Positions 28,728-39,013 of a DNA stretch of 64,000 nt are shown here, in pieces (the stretch's first letter is position 1; each line of letters opens with the position of its first letter). This stretch comes from Alphaproteobacteria bacterium (GTDB lineage Bacteria > Pseudomonadota > Alphaproteobacteria > Micropepsales > Micropepsaceae), in contig WGNU01000001.1 in the NCBI GenBank assembly GCA_016124385.1, positions 496,001 through 560,000 of the forward strand. The letters run 5' to 3'. The notes below the pieces were generated by a model that was not told the origin of the DNA, ran no database searches, and worked only from the letters and a program-made list of their open reading frames with translations. A program made the position numbers and the translations under genes.

Positions 28728-30083
28728 GTGACGGACGATGGGAACCCCCGGCCGCTGGCGGCGGTGCGCGCAAAGGGCCTCAAGGGAACCCTCCGCGTGC
28801 CGGGTGACAAGTCCATCTCGCACCGCGCGCTTATCTTCGGCGCGCTCAGCATCGGCGAGACGCGGATCGCGGGCCTGCTGGAGGGCGATGATGTCCTCGC
28901 GACGGCTGAGGTGCTGCGCGCGCTGGGCGCGGATATCGCGCGCGCGGGCGAGGGGGAATGGCGCGTGCGCGGCGTCGGCGTCGGCGGTTTCGCCGAGCCC
29001 GAGACCGTCCTCGATCACGGCAATTCCGGCACCGGCGCGCGGCTGATGATGGGCGCGGTCGCAACGACGCCGATCGCCTGCACGTTCACGGGCGATGCCT
29101 CGCTCTGCCGCCGGCCGATGGCACGCGTGCTGACGCCGCTGGCCCTCTTCGGCGCGAAGGCCGTCGGGCGCACGGGCGCGCGCCTGCCCTTGACGCTGCT
29201 GGGCGCGGAAGATCCCGGCCCCGTCACCTATCGCCTGCCGGTCGCCTCCGCACAGGTGAAATCGGCCGTGCTGCTCGCGGGCCTCAACGCGCCTGGCGAG
29301 ACGAGCGTCCTTGAGGCCGCGCCCACGCGCGACCACACCGAACGCATGCTGCGCCATTTCGGCGCGGAGTTGTCGCTCGGCCGCGACGGCGACCTGACGG
29401 CGATCGCGCTGCGTGGCCGGCCGGAGTTGCGCGCGGCGGACATCCGCGTGCCGGCCGATCCCTCCTCGGCCGCGTTCTTGGTTGTCGCCGCGCTGCTCGT
29501 GCCCGATAGCGACGTGACGCTCGAAGGCGTCCTCTTGAACGAAACGCGCGCGGGCCTCTACCGCACGCTCCGCGAGATGGGCGGTGACATCGCCATCCTC
29601 AACGAGCGCGAGGAGGGCGGCGAGCCGATCGCCGATTTGCGCGTGCGCTCCTCGCGCCTGCGCGGCGTGCCCGTCCCGGCCGAACGCGCGCCCTCGATGA
29701 TCGATGAATATCCCGTCCTCGCCGTCGCGGCCGCCTGCGCGGAGGGCGAAACGATCATGGCGGGCCTTGAGGAATTGCGGGTGAAGGAAAGCGACCGCCT
29801 GGGAGCGATTGCGGCCGGCCTTCACGCCTGCGGCGCGCGCGTCGCGGTCGAGGGCGACACGCTCCGGGTGACGGGCTCGGGCCCCGCGGGGCCCCGCGGC
29901 GGCGCGACGGTCGCCACGCACATGGATCACCGCATCGCGATGAGCTTCCTCGTCTTGGGGTTCGTGACGGGTGAACCCGTCGCGGTCGACGACACGCGGA
30001 TGATCGCGACCAGCTTCCCGGGCTTCACGGCGGCGCTCGACGGGTTGGGCGCGCGCTTCGCCGAGACGGGCCGCGCCCCGTGA
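28728..30083 (+). CDS. aroA: 3-phosphoshikimate 1-carboxyvinyltransferase (EPSP synthase), class II motifs
   Basis: This 451-residue enzyme of the shikimate pathway has the class II signature set: GDKS, RDHTE, SAQVK and NETR. The phosphoenolpyruvate-site loop reads [13 protein letters not shown], where Gly101 occupies the place of Ala100 in the CP4 class II enzyme. Other motifs are [14 protein letters not shown] and [15 protein letters not shown] chose GTG 28728 because GAGGG lies six bases upstream; TTG 28716 or GTG 28722 would add two to four residues. It overlaps cmk by 4 bp. Confidence 0.96.
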   Translation: MTDDGNPRPLAAVRAKGLKGTLRVPGDKSISHRALIFGALSIGETRIAGLLEGDDVLATAEVLRALGADIARAGEGEWRVRGVGVGGFAEPETVLDHGNSGTGARLMMGAVATTPIACTFTGDASLCRRPMARVLTPLALFGAKAVGRTGARLPLTLLGAEDPGPVTYRLPVASAQVKSAVLLAGLNAPGETSVLEAAPTRDHTERMLRHFGAELSLGRDGDLTAIALRGRPELRAADIRVPADPSSAAFLVVAALLVPDSDVTLEGVLLNETRAGLYRTLREMGGDIAILNEREEGGEPIADLRVRSSRLRGVPVPAERAPSMIDEYPVLAVAAACAEGETIMAGLEELRVKESDRLGAIAAGLHACGARVAVEGDTLRVTGSGPAGPRGGATVATHMDHRIAMSFLVLGFVTGEPVAVDDTRMIATSFPGFTAALDGLGARFAETGRAP

Positions 30084-30763
30084 CGGCGGCCCTCAGGGCC
30101 CGGATCGACCGCCGCTGCGCGGCGGGTCCGTTCGTCATCGCGATCGACGGGCCGGCCGCTTCCGGCAAGGGCACGATCGCGCGGCGCATCGCGGCGGCGT
30201 TAAACCTCGATCATCTCGACACGGGCGCGCTCTACCGCGCGGTCGGCGCGGCCGTCTTGGAGGCGGGCGGCGATCCGGCCGATGAGGAGACGGCGGTTGC
30301 CGCCGCGCGCGCGATCGATGCCGCTCGCCTCGATCCCGCCACGCTGCGCACCGACGCGATCGGCGAGGCCGCCTCGAAAGTGGCCGCGATCCCCGCCGTC
30401 CGCGCCGCGCTCCTCGCCTATCAAAAATCCTTCGCCGCCGCGCCGCCCGGCGGGCGCGGCGCCGTCATCGACGGGCGGGACATCGCGACCGTGATCGCCC
30501 CCGAGGCGCCGGTGAAGATCTTCGTGACGGCCGACCCCGCAATCCGCGCGCATCGCCGGTATTTGGAGCTGAAGGACAGCCGCCTTGGCCTAACGGAGGC
30601 GGCGGTCCTGGCGGATCTCGAGGCGCGCGATCGCCGGGATTCCGGGCGCAGCGTCGCCCCCCTGCGCCAGGCGGCCGATGCCCGCTTGCTTGATACCTCG
30701 CGATTGGATATAGACGCGGCCGTCGCGGCAGCGCTTGCGATCGTCGAGGCGGTTCTCGATTAG
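30080..30763 (+). CDS. cmk: Cytidylate kinase
   Basis: A 227-residue kinase phosphorylating CMP and dCMP. It has the P-loop [30 protein letters not shown] for CMP binding and [15 protein letters not shown]. The start is GTG 30080 overlapping the aroA stop. The order aroA-cmk-rpsA-ihfB is widespread in proteobacteria. Confidence 0.96.
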   Translation: MTAALRARIDRRCAAGPFVIAIDGPAASGKGTIARRIAAALNLDHLDTGALYRAVGAAVLEAGGDPADEETAVAAARAIDAARLDPATLRTDAIGEAASKVAAIPAVRAALLAYQKSFAAAPPGGRGAVIDGRDIATVIAPEAPVKIFVTADPAIRAHRRYLELKDSRLGLTEAAVLADLEARDRRDSGRSVAPLRQAADARLLDTSRLDIDAAVAAALAIVEAVLD

Positions 30764-30961
30764 GACCGGAATCCTTGCGGTTCGCGCCATCGGTTGGGGT
30801 GGCGAAAACCGGAGGCCCTTGGCGAAATCTCTCCGCCTGCGCTGGGCGCGAAACGAATTCCCCCGAAACATCCGGGTGCGGACGCCTTGGGCGCCGCGCC
30901 CTTCATCAATTGGCGGCCGGTCGGCCGGCGCCAGACGAATGTGGAGCATCGAGAAGGACGC

Positions 30962-32704
30962 ATGGCACGCACGGCGGCGAACGCGAAATCGGCTGAAACG
31001 AGCATGAACCCCACCCGCGACGATTTCGCGGCGCTGCTTGAGGAGAGCTTCGAGCGGCATCCCGTGATGGAGGGCTCGGTCGTCAAGGGAAGGGTGCTCG
31101 CGGTCGAGAATGACTTCGTCACAATCGATGTCGGCCTGAAGACCGAGGGCCGCGTGCCGCTGAAGGAGTTCCAGGCTCCCGGCAGCCCGGCTGAGCTCAA
31201 TCCCGGCGACGAGGTCGAGGTCTTCCTCGATCGCATCGAGAACGCGCTGGGCGAGGCGATCCTCTCGCGCGACAAGGCGCGCCGCGAGGAAAGCTGGACG
31301 AAGCTCGAGAAGGCCTTCGCCGACAACGAGCGCGTGACGGGCGTGATCTTCGGCCGCGTCAAGGGCGGCTTCACCGTCGATCTCGACGGCGCGGTCGCGT
31401 TCCTCCCCGGCAGCCAGGTCGACATCCGCCCCGTGCGCGATGTGACGCCGCTGATGAACCAGCCCCAACCCTTCCAGATCCTCAAGATGGATCGCCGGCG
31501 CGGCAATATCGTCGTCTCGCGCCGCGCGGTGCTGGAGGAAACCCGCGCCGAGCAGCGCAACGAGCTGGTCGCGACGCTGCGCGAGGGCCAGGTGCTCGAA
31601 GGCGTCGTCAAGAACATCACCGATTACGGCGCGTTCGTGGATTTGGGCGGCGTCGACGGCCTGCTCCACGTGACGGACATGGCGTGGCGCCGCGTCAATC
31701 ACCCGACCGAGGTTCTGAAGATCGGCGAGACGATCAAGGTCCAGGTCATCAAGGTCAATCAGGACACGCAGCGCATCAGCCTCGGCATGAAGCAGCTCGA
31801 GGCCGATCCCTGGGACGGCGTCGCCGCGAAATACCCGGTCGGCGCGCGATTCACGGGCCGCGTGACGAACATCACCGATTACGGCGCCTTCGTCGAGCTG
31901 GAGCCGGGCGTCGAGGGCCTGGTGCACGTCTCGGAAATGTCGTGGGTGAAGAAGAACGTCCACCCCGGCAAGATCGTCTCCACCTCGCAGGAAGTGGAAG
32001 TGATGGTGCTCGAGGTCGATGCCACCAAGCGCCGCATTTCGCTGGGTCTCAAGCAGACGATGGAGAACCCCTGGGCGCACTTCGCCGAGACGCATCCCGC
32101 CGGCACCGAGATCGAGGGCGAGGTGAAGAACATTACCGAGTTCGGTCTCTTCATCGGCCTCGACGAGGACATCGACGGCATGGTTCACATGTCCGACCTC
32201 TCTTGGGACACCCCCGGCGAGGAAGCGATGAAGGCCTACAACAAGGGCGACCGCGTGAAGGCCGTCGTGCTCGACGTCGATGTCGAGAAGGAGCGGATTT
32301 CGCTGGGCGTGAAGCAGGCGGGCGCCGATCCGATGGCGAGCGTCGGCACGATCAAGAAGGGCGACATCGTCACCTGCGAGGTGGCGGCGGTGAACGACGG
32401 CGGCATCGAGGTGACGGTGGGCGACGGCATGCGCACCTTCATCAAGCGCGCCGATCTTTCGCGCGACCGCTCGGAACAGCGCCCGGAGCGCTATGCGGTC
32501 GGCGACAAGGTCGATGCCCGCGTCCTGGTGTTCGACAAGCAGTCCCGCAAGCTTCAGCTCTCCATCAAGGCGCGCGAGATCGCCGAGGAGAAGGAGGCGA
32601 TGGCCCAGTACGGCTCGGCCGATTCCGGGGCCTCGCTCGGCGACATTCTGGGGGCCGCGCTCGCCAAGAAGCGTGAGACCGAGGAGGACGACACGCAGGA
32701 CTAG
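30962..32704 (+). CDS. rpsA: 30S ribosomal protein S1
   Basis: This 580-residue translation initiation protein contains six S1 RNA-binding repeats, seen from recurring strands such as VVKNITDYGAFVDLGGVDGL, VTNITDYGAFVELEPGVEGL and VKNITEFGLFIGLDEDIDGM. The first two repeats are the divergent ribosome-binding ones. GAAGGA precedes ATG 30962. The frame is open upstream to 30794, but that part is not family-like. The 198-bp gap after cmk has no gene and should carry the rpsA leader. Confidence 0.97.
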   Translation: MARTAANAKSAETSMNPTRDDFAALLEESFERHPVMEGSVVKGRVLAVENDFVTIDVGLKTEGRVPLKEFQAPGSPAELNPGDEVEVFLDRIENALGEAILSRDKARREESWTKLEKAFADNERVTGVIFGRVKGGFTVDLDGAVAFLPGSQVDIRPVRDVTPLMNQPQPFQILKMDRRRGNIVVSRRAVLEETRAEQRNELVATLREGQVLEGVVKNITDYGAFVDLGGVDGLLHVTDMAWRRVNHPTEVLKIGETIKVQVIKVNQDTQRISLGMKQLEADPWDGVAAKYPVGARFTGRVTNITDYGAFVELEPGVEGLVHVSEMSWVKKNVHPGKIVSTSQEVEVMVLEVDATKRRISLGLKQTMENPWAHFAETHPAGTEIEGEVKNITEFGLFIGLDEDIDGMVHMSDLSWDTPGEEAMKAYNKGDRVKAVVLDVDVEKERISLGVKQAGADPMASVGTIKKGDIVTCEVAAVNDGGIEVTVGDGMRTFIKRADLSRDRSEQRPERYAVGDKVDARVLVFDKQSRKLQLSIKAREIAEEKEAMAQYGSADSGASLGDILGAALAKKRETEEDDTQD

Positions 32705-32790
32705 CCCGTTTGACCGGCGCTGATTCCAAAAAGCGTTTGTTTTCAAAAGCATAATCCCTTGACGGGGGGGCTCGCGTTTGGCAGCTTTCG

Positions 32791-32817
32791 GGGCCGCCGG
32801 CTCTTGGCCGGCGGTCC
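32791..32817 (+). other. 11-bp GC hairpin between rpsA and ihfB
   Basis: GGGCCGCCGGC, a 5-nt loop, then GCCGGCGGTCC (one G-U pair), followed 13 bases later by a smaller hairpin (GCGCC-N5-GGCGC). There is no T-tract. It may be a processing or attenuating structure in the ihfB leader, or a Rho-independent signal of poor quality for rpsA. Confidence 0.45.
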
Positions 32818-32871
32818 GGAAAGAACAGACGCGCCGGGACGGCGCGCACCTTGGGGGCTCGCGAGGGGCGG

Positions 32872-33210
32872 ATGATCAAATCGGAGTTGGTTGCGATCAT
32901 CGCGGAACGGCATCCGCATCTGATGCACAAGGACGCAGAGCGGATCGTCGCGACGATTTTCGACGAGATTGCCCAGGCCCTGGTGCGGGGCGACCGCGTC
33001 GAATTGCGCGGCTTCGGGGCGTTTTCGGTGAAGCCGCGGCCGGCCCGGGTCGGCCGCAACCCGCGGACCGGCGAGCCGGTCGAGGTCGAGGCCAAGCGCG
33101 TGCCCTATTTCAAGACGGGCAAGGATCTGCGCGAGCGGCTGAACGGCGCCACCGGCCATCCCGATGGCGGCCTGACCATCGGCGCGGGGATGCGCAACCA
33201 GATCGGTTGA
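32872..33210 (+). CDS. ihfB: Integration host factor beta subunit
   Basis: A 112-residue HU/IHF-family DNA-bending protein with the DNA-contacting arm [20 protein letters not shown] and [10 protein letters not shown]. The basic N-terminal dimerisation helices begin [17 protein letters not shown]. The C-terminal ~17 residues after the core are an extension. ATG 32872 follows GAGGGGCGG. IHF also assists sigma-54 promoters; rpoN is in the same window. Confidence 0.94.
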   Translation: MIKSELVAIIAERHPHLMHKDAERIVATIFDEIAQALVRGDRVELRGFGAFSVKPRPARVGRNPRTGEPVEVEAKRVPYFKTGKDLRERLNGATGHPDGGLTIGAGMRNQIG

Positions 33211-33296
33211 TCGCCGCCGCGCGGCGCGCGAGAAGGGGGTGCGCGCTGGGCCATCGGGGCGGCGGGCCCGGCGCCAGTTGAGGAAGGGTGACATCC

Positions 33297-33590
33297 GTGC
33301 GGCTTTCGACCTGGCTCATCCTGGTGCCGGCGACGGTGATTGCCGCGGCCCTGGCGGTCGCCAATCGCGATCGCGTGGCCGTGAGCCTTGATCCGTTTTC
33401 GCGCGAGACGCCGGCGCTGGTCCTCGATCTGCCGCTCTACGGCGTCATCATGGGATCGCTGCTGATCGGCTTGATCCTCGGCGCGCTCGTGATGTGGGTG
33501 AGCCAGGGCCGCCATCGCAACGCGACGCGCGAGCTGCGCGCGATGAGCCGCGAGATCGCGGCCGCCCGCGCCGCCCGGCCGGCGGAATAG
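33297..33590 (+). CDS. lapA: LapA domain (DUF1049) membrane protein
   Basis: A 97-residue protein with two membrane helices (about residues 6-22 and 46-66) and a charged helical tail, the LapA/DUF1049 architecture. In E. coli LapA works with LapB in LPS regulation, but the role here is not proven. I chose GTG 33297, eight bases after GGAAGG; GTG 33288 is too close to that site. It ends 3 nt before trpF and follows ihfB, a common alphaproteobacterial arrangement. Confidence 0.82.
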   Translation: MRLSTWLILVPATVIAAALAVANRDRVAVSLDPFSRETPALVLDLPLYGVIMGSLLIGLILGALVMWVSQGRHRNATRELRAMSREIAAARAARPAE

Positions 33591-33593
33591 GCC

Positions 33594-34256
33594 ATGGCGC
33601 CCTTCATCAAGATCTGCGGCGTGACGACCCTGGAGGTCGCCGAGGCTGCGGCGGAAGCGGGCGCGAGCCATATCGGCTTTGCCTCTTTCCCCAAGAGCCC
33701 CCGCCATCTGACGAACGAGGCGGCGCATCGTCTCGCGAGCGCGGTGCCGAAATCGCTCGCCCGCGTGCTCTTGATGGTCGAGCCGGACGACGACGCGCTC
33801 GCCGCGGCGGTCGAGGCGGTCGATCCCGCGATCATCCAATTGCACGGCCGCGAAACGCCGCAGCGCGTCTCGGCGATCAAGGGAAAATTTGGTCGGCCGG
33901 TCATGAAGGTGCTCTCGGTCGCCGCGCGGGCGGATCTTGCCGCCGTCGCCGCCTACACGCCGATCAGCGACTATTTGCTGTTCGATGCGAAGCCGCAGGC
34001 GGGCGATGATCGCCCGGGCGGGCTCGGCCGCGTGTTCGACTGGTCGCTGCTGAAGGGCATCGATCGCATGCGCCCCGTCATCGTCTCGGGCGGGCTCGAT
34101 GCCGGCAACGTCGCCAAGGCAGTCCGCGAGAGCGGCGCCGACGGCGTCGATGTCTCGTCGGGCGTCGAAACGGCGCCCGGCCGGAAGGACCCGCGTCTCG
34201 TTGCCGAGTTTATCAAAGCGGCCCGCGCGGCCTTTGCAGAGGCCGTCCCATCATGA
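33594..34256 (+). CDS. trpF: Phosphoribosylanthranilate isomerase
   Basis: A 220-residue beta/alpha barrel for the third step of tryptophan synthesis from chorismate. The catalytic cysteine is in [11 protein letters not shown] and the aspartate in [10 protein letters not shown]. The phosphate site is [13 protein letters not shown] and [11 protein letters not shown]. It overlaps trpB by 4 bp. As in many alphaproteobacteria it is separate from trpC and trpD, which are not in the window. Confidence 0.97.
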   Translation: MAPFIKICGVTTLEVAEAAAEAGASHIGFASFPKSPRHLTNEAAHRLASAVPKSLARVLLMVEPDDDALAAAVEAVDPAIIQLHGRETPQRVSAIKGKFGRPVMKVLSVAARADLAAVAAYTPISDYLLFDAKPQAGDDRPGGLGRVFDWSLLKGIDRMRPVIVSGGLDAGNVAKAVRESGADGVDVSSGVETAPGRKDPRLVAEFIKAARAAFAEAVPS

Positions 34257-35470
34257 CCCTCGAACGCCCCAATTCCTTTAGGGCCGGCCCCGACGCGGAA
34301 GGCCATTTCGGCATCTATGGCGGCCGCTTCGTCGCCGAGACGCTGATGCCGCTGATCCTCGATCTGGAAAAGGCCTACGCCGCCGCGCGCAGCGATCCGC
34401 AATTCGCGATCCAGATGAATGATCTGCTCACGAACTATGTCGGCCGCCCGAGCCCGCTCTATTTCGCCGAACGCCTGACCGGGCATCTGGGCGGCGCGAA
34501 GATCTACTTCAAGCGCGATGAGCTGAACCACACCGGCGCGCACAAGATCAACAATTGCCTGGGCCAGATCCTGCTCGCGATGCGCATGGGCAAGACGCGC
34601 ATCATCGCCGAAACGGGCGCGGGCCAGCACGGCGTTGCGACCGCGACGGTTGCCGCGCGCTTCGGGCTTCCCTGCGAGGTCTTCATGGGCGCCGAGGATG
34701 TCGTGCGCCAGAAGCCGAACGTCTTTCGCATGCGCTTGCTGGGCGCGAAGGTCACGCCCGTGACCTCGGGCTCCAAGACGCTCAAGGACGCGATGAACGA
34801 GGCACTGCGCAATTGGGTGACGACCGTCGCCGACACGTTCTATTGCATCGGAACGGTCGCCGGGCCCCATCCCTATCCCGCACTCGTTCGCGATTTCCAG
34901 GCGATCATCGGCCAGGAAGTCCGCACACAGATGATGCGCGCCGAGGGCCGCCTGCCGGATACGCTCGTGGCCTGCATCGGCGGCGGCTCGAATGCGATGG
35001 GCTTGTTCCATCCCTTCCTCGATGAACCCGACATCCAGATGGTCGGCGTCGAGGCAGCGGGCAAGGGCCTTGAGACCGGCCAGCACGCGGCCTCGCTGAC
35101 GAAGGGGCGCCCGGGCGTCCTTCACGGTAATCGCACCTATCTGCTGCAGGACGACGACGGCCAGATCACCGAGGCGCATTCGATCTCGGCCGGCCTCGAT
35201 TATCCAGGCGTCGGGCCGGAGCACGCCTGGCTGCGTGATACGGGCCGCGTGACCTATGCCGCCGTCACGGACGATGAGGCGCTCGAGGCTTTTCAGCTTT
35301 GCGCGCGGCTTGAAGGAATTCTTCCCGCGCTTGAGCCGGCGCACGCGCTCGCCCAGGTGGTGAAGCTTGCGCCCGTCCTGCCGCGTGACCATCTCTTGGT
35401 GATGAATCTGTGCGGCCGGGGCGATAAGGACATCTTCACCGTCGCCGATGCCTTGGGGATCGCGCTGTGA
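34253..35470 (+). CDS. trpB: Tryptophan synthase beta chain
   Basis: A 405-residue PLP enzyme joining indole and serine. PLP lysine Lys98 is in [14 protein letters not shown], with ETGAGQHG and the phosphate loop [10 protein letters not shown]. Length and motifs match TrpB1. It overlaps both trpF and trpA by 4 bp, so the three are translationally coupled. Confidence 0.98.
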   Translation: MTLERPNSFRAGPDAEGHFGIYGGRFVAETLMPLILDLEKAYAAARSDPQFAIQMNDLLTNYVGRPSPLYFAERLTGHLGGAKIYFKRDELNHTGAHKINNCLGQILLAMRMGKTRIIAETGAGQHGVATATVAARFGLPCEVFMGAEDVVRQKPNVFRMRLLGAKVTPVTSGSKTLKDAMNEALRNWVTTVADTFYCIGTVAGPHPYPALVRDFQAIIGQEVRTQMMRAEGRLPDTLVACIGGGSNAMGLFHPFLDEPDIQMVGVEAAGKGLETGQHAASLTKGRPGVLHGNRTYLLQDDDGQITEAHSISAGLDYPGVGPEHAWLRDTGRVTYAAVTDDEALEAFQLCARLEGILPALEPAHALAQVVKLAPVLPRDHLLVMNLCGRGDKDIFTVADALGIAL

Positions 35471-36282
35471 GCCGCCTCAAGCCCCGCTTCGATGCGCTGC
35501 GCGCCGAGGGTCGCGCCGGACTGATCGCGTTCATTACCGGCGGCGATCCCGATTTCGACACCTCGCTGGCGATCCTCAAAGGTCTGCCGGGCGCGGGCGC
35601 CGATCTGATCGAACTGGGCATGCCGTTCACCGATCCGATGGCGGACGGCCCCTCGATCCAGGCCTCCAATCTGCGCGCGCTGAAGGCGGGCGCCCGCATG
35701 ACCAGAACGCTCGACCTCGCCCGCGCTTTCCGCGAGGGTGACCGTGACACGCCGCTGGTTCTCATGGGCTATCTGAACCCGATCGAAACCTATGGCGTGG
35801 CACGTTTCGCTAAGGACGCACGTGCGGCGGGCGTCGACGGCCTCATCATCGTCGACCTTCCGCCCGAGGAAGACCGGGAGTTGCGCCAATTGATGCGCGA
35901 GGAATCGCTCGACCATATTCGGCTTGCCTCGCCGACGACGGATGAGAGGCGCTTGCCCACCGTGCTCGCGGACACATCCGGTTTCCTTTACTACGTCTCG
36001 ATGACCGGCATCACCGGCTCGGCGGCGATCGATTCCGAGGCGGTGGACCGCGCTGTGCGCGCGTTGAAGCAGGCGACGGACTTGCCGGTCGCGGTCGGCT
36101 TCGGCATCAAGACGCCGACCCAGGCCGCGCAGATCGCGCGGATCGCAGACGCGGCGGTGGTCGGCTCCGCCATCGTCGACAAGATCGCGGCCGGCGGCCC
36201 GAATGTCGTTGAGGAAACGTTGCGTTTCGTCCGCGCGCTGGCGGATGGTGTGCGTGCCGCGCGTCAAATGGCGGCTGAGTAG
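35467..36282 (+). CDS. trpA: Tryptophan synthase alpha chain
   Basis: A 271-residue barrel cleaving indole-glycerol phosphate. Catalytic Glu and Asp are in [16 protein letters not shown], with [13 protein letters not shown] and [11 protein letters not shown]. The start is GTG 35467 within the trpB stop. accD follows after 14 nt. Confidence 0.98.
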   Translation: MSRLKPRFDALRAEGRAGLIAFITGGDPDFDTSLAILKGLPGAGADLIELGMPFTDPMADGPSIQASNLRALKAGARMTRTLDLARAFREGDRDTPLVLMGYLNPIETYGVARFAKDARAAGVDGLIIVDLPPEEDRELRQLMREESLDHIRLASPTTDERRLPTVLADTSGFLYYVSMTGITGSAAIDSEAVDRAVRALKQATDLPVAVGFGIKTPTQAAQIARIADAAVVGSAIVDKIAAGGPNVVEETLRFVRALADGVRAARQMAAE

Positions 36283-36296
36283 GAGAGGCGTTCCCT

Positions 36297-37235
36297 GTGA
36301 ACTGGATCACGAATTTCGTCCGCCCCAAGATCAAGGGACTCTGGAACGGCACGAGCCAGACGCCGGAAAATCTGTGGAAGAAATGCGCCCAATGCGGCGA
36401 GATGATTTTTCACCGTGATCTCGACGCGGCGCAGAATGTCTGTCCCTCCTGCGGCCACCACATGCGCATCGGCGCGAAGGAGCGCTTCGCCGCGCTTCTG
36501 GACGAGGGGTATGAGCTGCTCCCGGTTCCCGACGTGCCGATCGATCCGCTCAAGTTTCGCGACGACCGCCGCTATACCGATCGCCTGAAGGATGCGCGCA
36601 CCAAAACGAGCGCGACCGATGCGGTCCAGCTCGCGGTCGGCAAGATCGCCGGCCGCCCGGTCGTGTTGCTGGTGCAGGATTTCGCCTTCATGGGCGGCTC
36701 GCTCGGCATGGCGGCGGGCGAAACGCTTGTCGCTGCTGCCAAGGAGGCACTCGCCCGCAAGGTGCCGCTTGTGTTGATCGTCGCCTCCGGTGGCGCGCGG
36801 ATGCAGGAAGGTATTCTCTCGCTGATGCAGATGCCGCGCACGACGGTCGCGGTGGAGAGTCTGAAGGATGCGGCGCTCCCCTATCTCGTCGTCCTGACCG
36901 ATCCGACGACCGGGGGCGTCACGGCCTCCTACGCGATGCTGGGCGACATTCACATCGCCGAACCCGGCGCGCTCATCGGCTTCTCCGGCCCGCGCGTCAT
37001 CGAGAACACGATCCGCGAGAAGCTTCCCGAAGGGTTTCAGCGTGCGGAATATCTGCTCGATCACGGCATGATCGACATGATCGTCCACCGCCATGAGCTG
37101 AAGGGAACGCTCGCCCGCCTGATCGGCCTTTTGTGCGAGAAGGTCGCCGTCAGCGCGCCGCATCGCCCGATCCTCGCCGAGGAGGTCAAGCCCGCGCAGG
37201 TGCCGGCCGTTATTGCCGGCGAAGACGGCGCATGA
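36297..37235 (+). CDS. accD: Acetyl-CoA carboxylase carboxyltransferase beta subunit
   Basis: A 312-residue subunit that transfers CO2 from carboxybiotin to acetyl-CoA. The N-terminal zinc ribbon ([13 protein letters not shown], then VCPSCGHH) and the crotonase-like carboxyltransferase core ([48 protein letters not shown]) are intact. GTG 36297 follows AGGAGAGG. It overlaps folC by 4 bp. Confidence 0.97.
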   Translation: MNWITNFVRPKIKGLWNGTSQTPENLWKKCAQCGEMIFHRDLDAAQNVCPSCGHHMRIGAKERFAALLDEGYELLPVPDVPIDPLKFRDDRRYTDRLKDARTKTSATDAVQLAVGKIAGRPVVLLVQDFAFMGGSLGMAAGETLVAAAKEALARKVPLVLIVASGGARMQEGILSLMQMPRTTVAVESLKDAALPYLVVLTDPTTGGVTASYAMLGDIHIAEPGALIGFSGPRVIENTIREKLPEGFQRAEYLLDHGMIDMIVHRHELKGTLARLIGLLCEKVAVSAPHRPILAEEVKPAQVPAVIAGEDGA

Positions 37236-38545
37236 CGACGGCCGGGAGCGATCTCGTTCTCGAGCGCCTGTCGCGGCTCCACCCGAAATCGATTGACCTT
37301 GACCTGACGCGGATGGAGCGTCTCCTGGCGGCGCTCGGCCACCCGGAGGAGCGCCTGCCGCCGGTCGTCCACGTGGCCGGCACGAACGGCAAGGGCTCGG
37401 TCGTCGCTTTTGCCCGCGCGATGCTGGAGGCGGCGGGCGAGCGCGTTCATGTCTATACCTCGCCCCATCTCGTGCGGTTTCATGAGCGCATCCGCGTCGC
37501 GGGCGCGCTGATCGAGGAAAGCCGCCTTGCCGCCATCCTCGATGAATGCGAGGCCGCGAACGCCGGCGCGCCGATCACCTTCTTCGAGATCACGACGGCG
37601 GCCGCCTTCCTCGCCTTCTCGCGTTCGCGCGCCGGCGCGTTGGTGCTCGAGGTCGGCCTTGGCGGGCGGCTCGATGCAACGAACGTCGTCTCGCGGCCGG
37701 CCGTCACCGCGATCACGCCGGTCGGCATCGATCATGAGAGCTATCTCGGCACCAGCCTGCCGCAGATCGCGCGCGAGAAGGCCGGCATCTTGAAGGCCGG
37801 CGTGCCCGCCATCATCGGACCGCAGGAGCCCGCTGCCCTCGCGGTCATCGAGGAGGTCGCGGATCGTCTCGGCGCGCCGCTCGCGATCTTCGGACAGGAT
37901 TTCTCCGCGCACGAAGAACACGGCCGCATGGTTTTTCAGGACACGAACGGTCTTCTCGATCTGCCGTTGCCAAGTCTCGTGGGCCGCCATCAGATCGCCA
38001 ATGCCGCGATCGCAATCGCGGCGCTGCGTGCAGCCGAAAGGCTCGCCGTGTCGGAAGAGGCGATCGAGGCGGGCGTGACGCAGGCCCATTGGCCCGCGCG
38101 GCTGCAGCGCCTGACGCGCGGCCCCGTCATCGAGAACGCGCCGGAAGAGGCCGAGATCTGGCTCGATGGCGGCCACAACCCGCACGCCGCCGCCGCCCTT
38201 GCCGCCGCGCTCGGCGAAATGGAGGAACGCCGCCCCCGTCCGCTCTATCTCATTGTCGGCATGCTCGCGCAGAAGGACGCGGCCGGATTCCTCGCGCATT
38301 TTCGCGGTATCGCGCGGCATGCGCTCACGGTCACGATCGAGCGCGAACCCAACGCGATGGGCGCGGGCGCGCTTTATGATGCCGCGCGCCGCGTCGGCCT
38401 GCCGAGCGATCCGGCCGAAAGCCTGGAGGACGCGCTCGCGCAGATCGAGGCCCGCGCCGCGCTCGACCGCGACGGCACACCGCCGCGTATTCTCATCTGC
38501 GGCTCGCTGATGCTCGCGGGCCGCGTCTTGAGTGAGAACGAATAG
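37232..38545 (+). CDS. folC: Bifunctional folylpolyglutamate synthase / dihydrofolate synthase
   Basis: A 437-residue Mur-ligase-like enzyme that glutamylates folates. It has the P-loop [44 protein letters not shown] and the C-terminal [18 protein letters not shown] 37232 sits in the accD stop codon; the frame is open further upstream inside accD only by chance. It is the last gene of the run, followed by a terminator. Confidence 0.97.
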   Translation: MTTAGSDLVLERLSRLHPKSIDLDLTRMERLLAALGHPEERLPPVVHVAGTNGKGSVVAFARAMLEAAGERVHVYTSPHLVRFHERIRVAGALIEESRLAAILDECEAANAGAPITFFEITTAAAFLAFSRSRAGALVLEVGLGGRLDATNVVSRPAVTAITPVGIDHESYLGTSLPQIAREKAGILKAGVPAIIGPQEPAALAVIEEVADRLGAPLAIFGQDFSAHEEHGRMVFQDTNGLLDLPLPSLVGRHQIANAAIAIAALRAAERLAVSEEAIEAGVTQAHWPARLQRLTRGPVIENAPEEAEIWLDGGHNPHAAAALAAALGEMEERRPRPLYLIVGMLAQKDAAGFLAHFRGIARHALTVTIEREPNAMGAGALYDAARRVGLPSDPAESLEDALAQIEARAALDRDGTPPRILICGSLMLAGRVLSENE

Positions 38546-38554
38546 CAAAACGAT

Positions 38555-38579
38555 AAGGCCGCCTGGTGGCGGCCTTTGT
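38555..38579. terminator. Bidirectional intrinsic terminator between folC and trxA
   Basis: AAGGCCGCC, loop TGGT, GGCGGCCTT then TGT on the plus strand. On the minus strand the same stem is followed by ATCGTTTT. It lies 10 bp after folC and 23 bp after the trxA stop, so it can serve both convergent genes. Confidence 0.85.
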
Positions 38580-38601
38580 CAGCGACTGGCGTTCCCCAAC
38601 G

Positions 38602-38922
38602 TCAGATCGAGGATTGAATCCATTCCTTGATCTTCGTTTTCGGCATCGCGCCGACTTTGGTCGCGGCCACCTGGCCGTCCTTGAAGATCATCATCGTGGG
38701 GATGCCTTTCACGCCGTATTTCATCGGCACGGTCGGATTCTCATCGATGTTGATCTTGGCGACCTGGATTTGCGCGCCCATTTCGGCGGCGATTTCTTCC
38801 AGCGCCGGCGCGATCTGGCGGCACGGACCGCACCATTCCGCCCAGAAATCAACGAGCACAGGTGTCTTCGAATCGAGCACATCCTGGCTGAAACTGGCGT
38901 CGGTGACCTTGTTCGTCGTCAT
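38602..38922 (-). CDS. trxA: Thioredoxin
   Basis: A 106-residue thioredoxin with the redox motif VDFWAEWCGPCRQIAPAL and the cis-Pro region GVKGIPTMMIFKDG. It is the general disulfide reductant of the cytosol. It ends the tsaE-amgK-murU-addB-addA-trxA run, 91 bp after addA, and may have its own promoter in that gap. Confidence 0.98.
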   Translation of the reverse strand: MTTNKVTDASFSQDVLDSKTPVLVDFWAEWCGPCRQIAPALEEIAAEMGAQIQVAKINIDENPTVPMKYGVKGIPTMMIFKDGQVAATKVGAMPKTKIKEWIQSSI

Positions 38923-38971
38923 GGCAGTCCTTCCTTGGCACGGCCGGCGCGCGCCGCCGCCCGGCCCTCAG

Positions 38972-38989
38972 TGACAATGTTACCTGTCA
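38972..38989. promoter_or_regulatory. TGACA-N8-TGTCA inverted repeat upstream of trxA
   Basis: A short dyad, TGACA, ATGTTACC, TGTCA, lies 50 bp upstream of the trxA start in the addA-trxA gap. It could be an operator for trxA, but five-bp arms arise by chance fairly often. Confidence 0.25.
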
Positions 38990-39013
38990 TTTAGGAACGG
39001 GGGGGCGGGGGCG

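Noticed and set aside
30590..32752. 720-residue minus-strand frame
   Set aside because: It is antisense to rpsA and cmk; the plus-strand S1 repeats are unmistakable.
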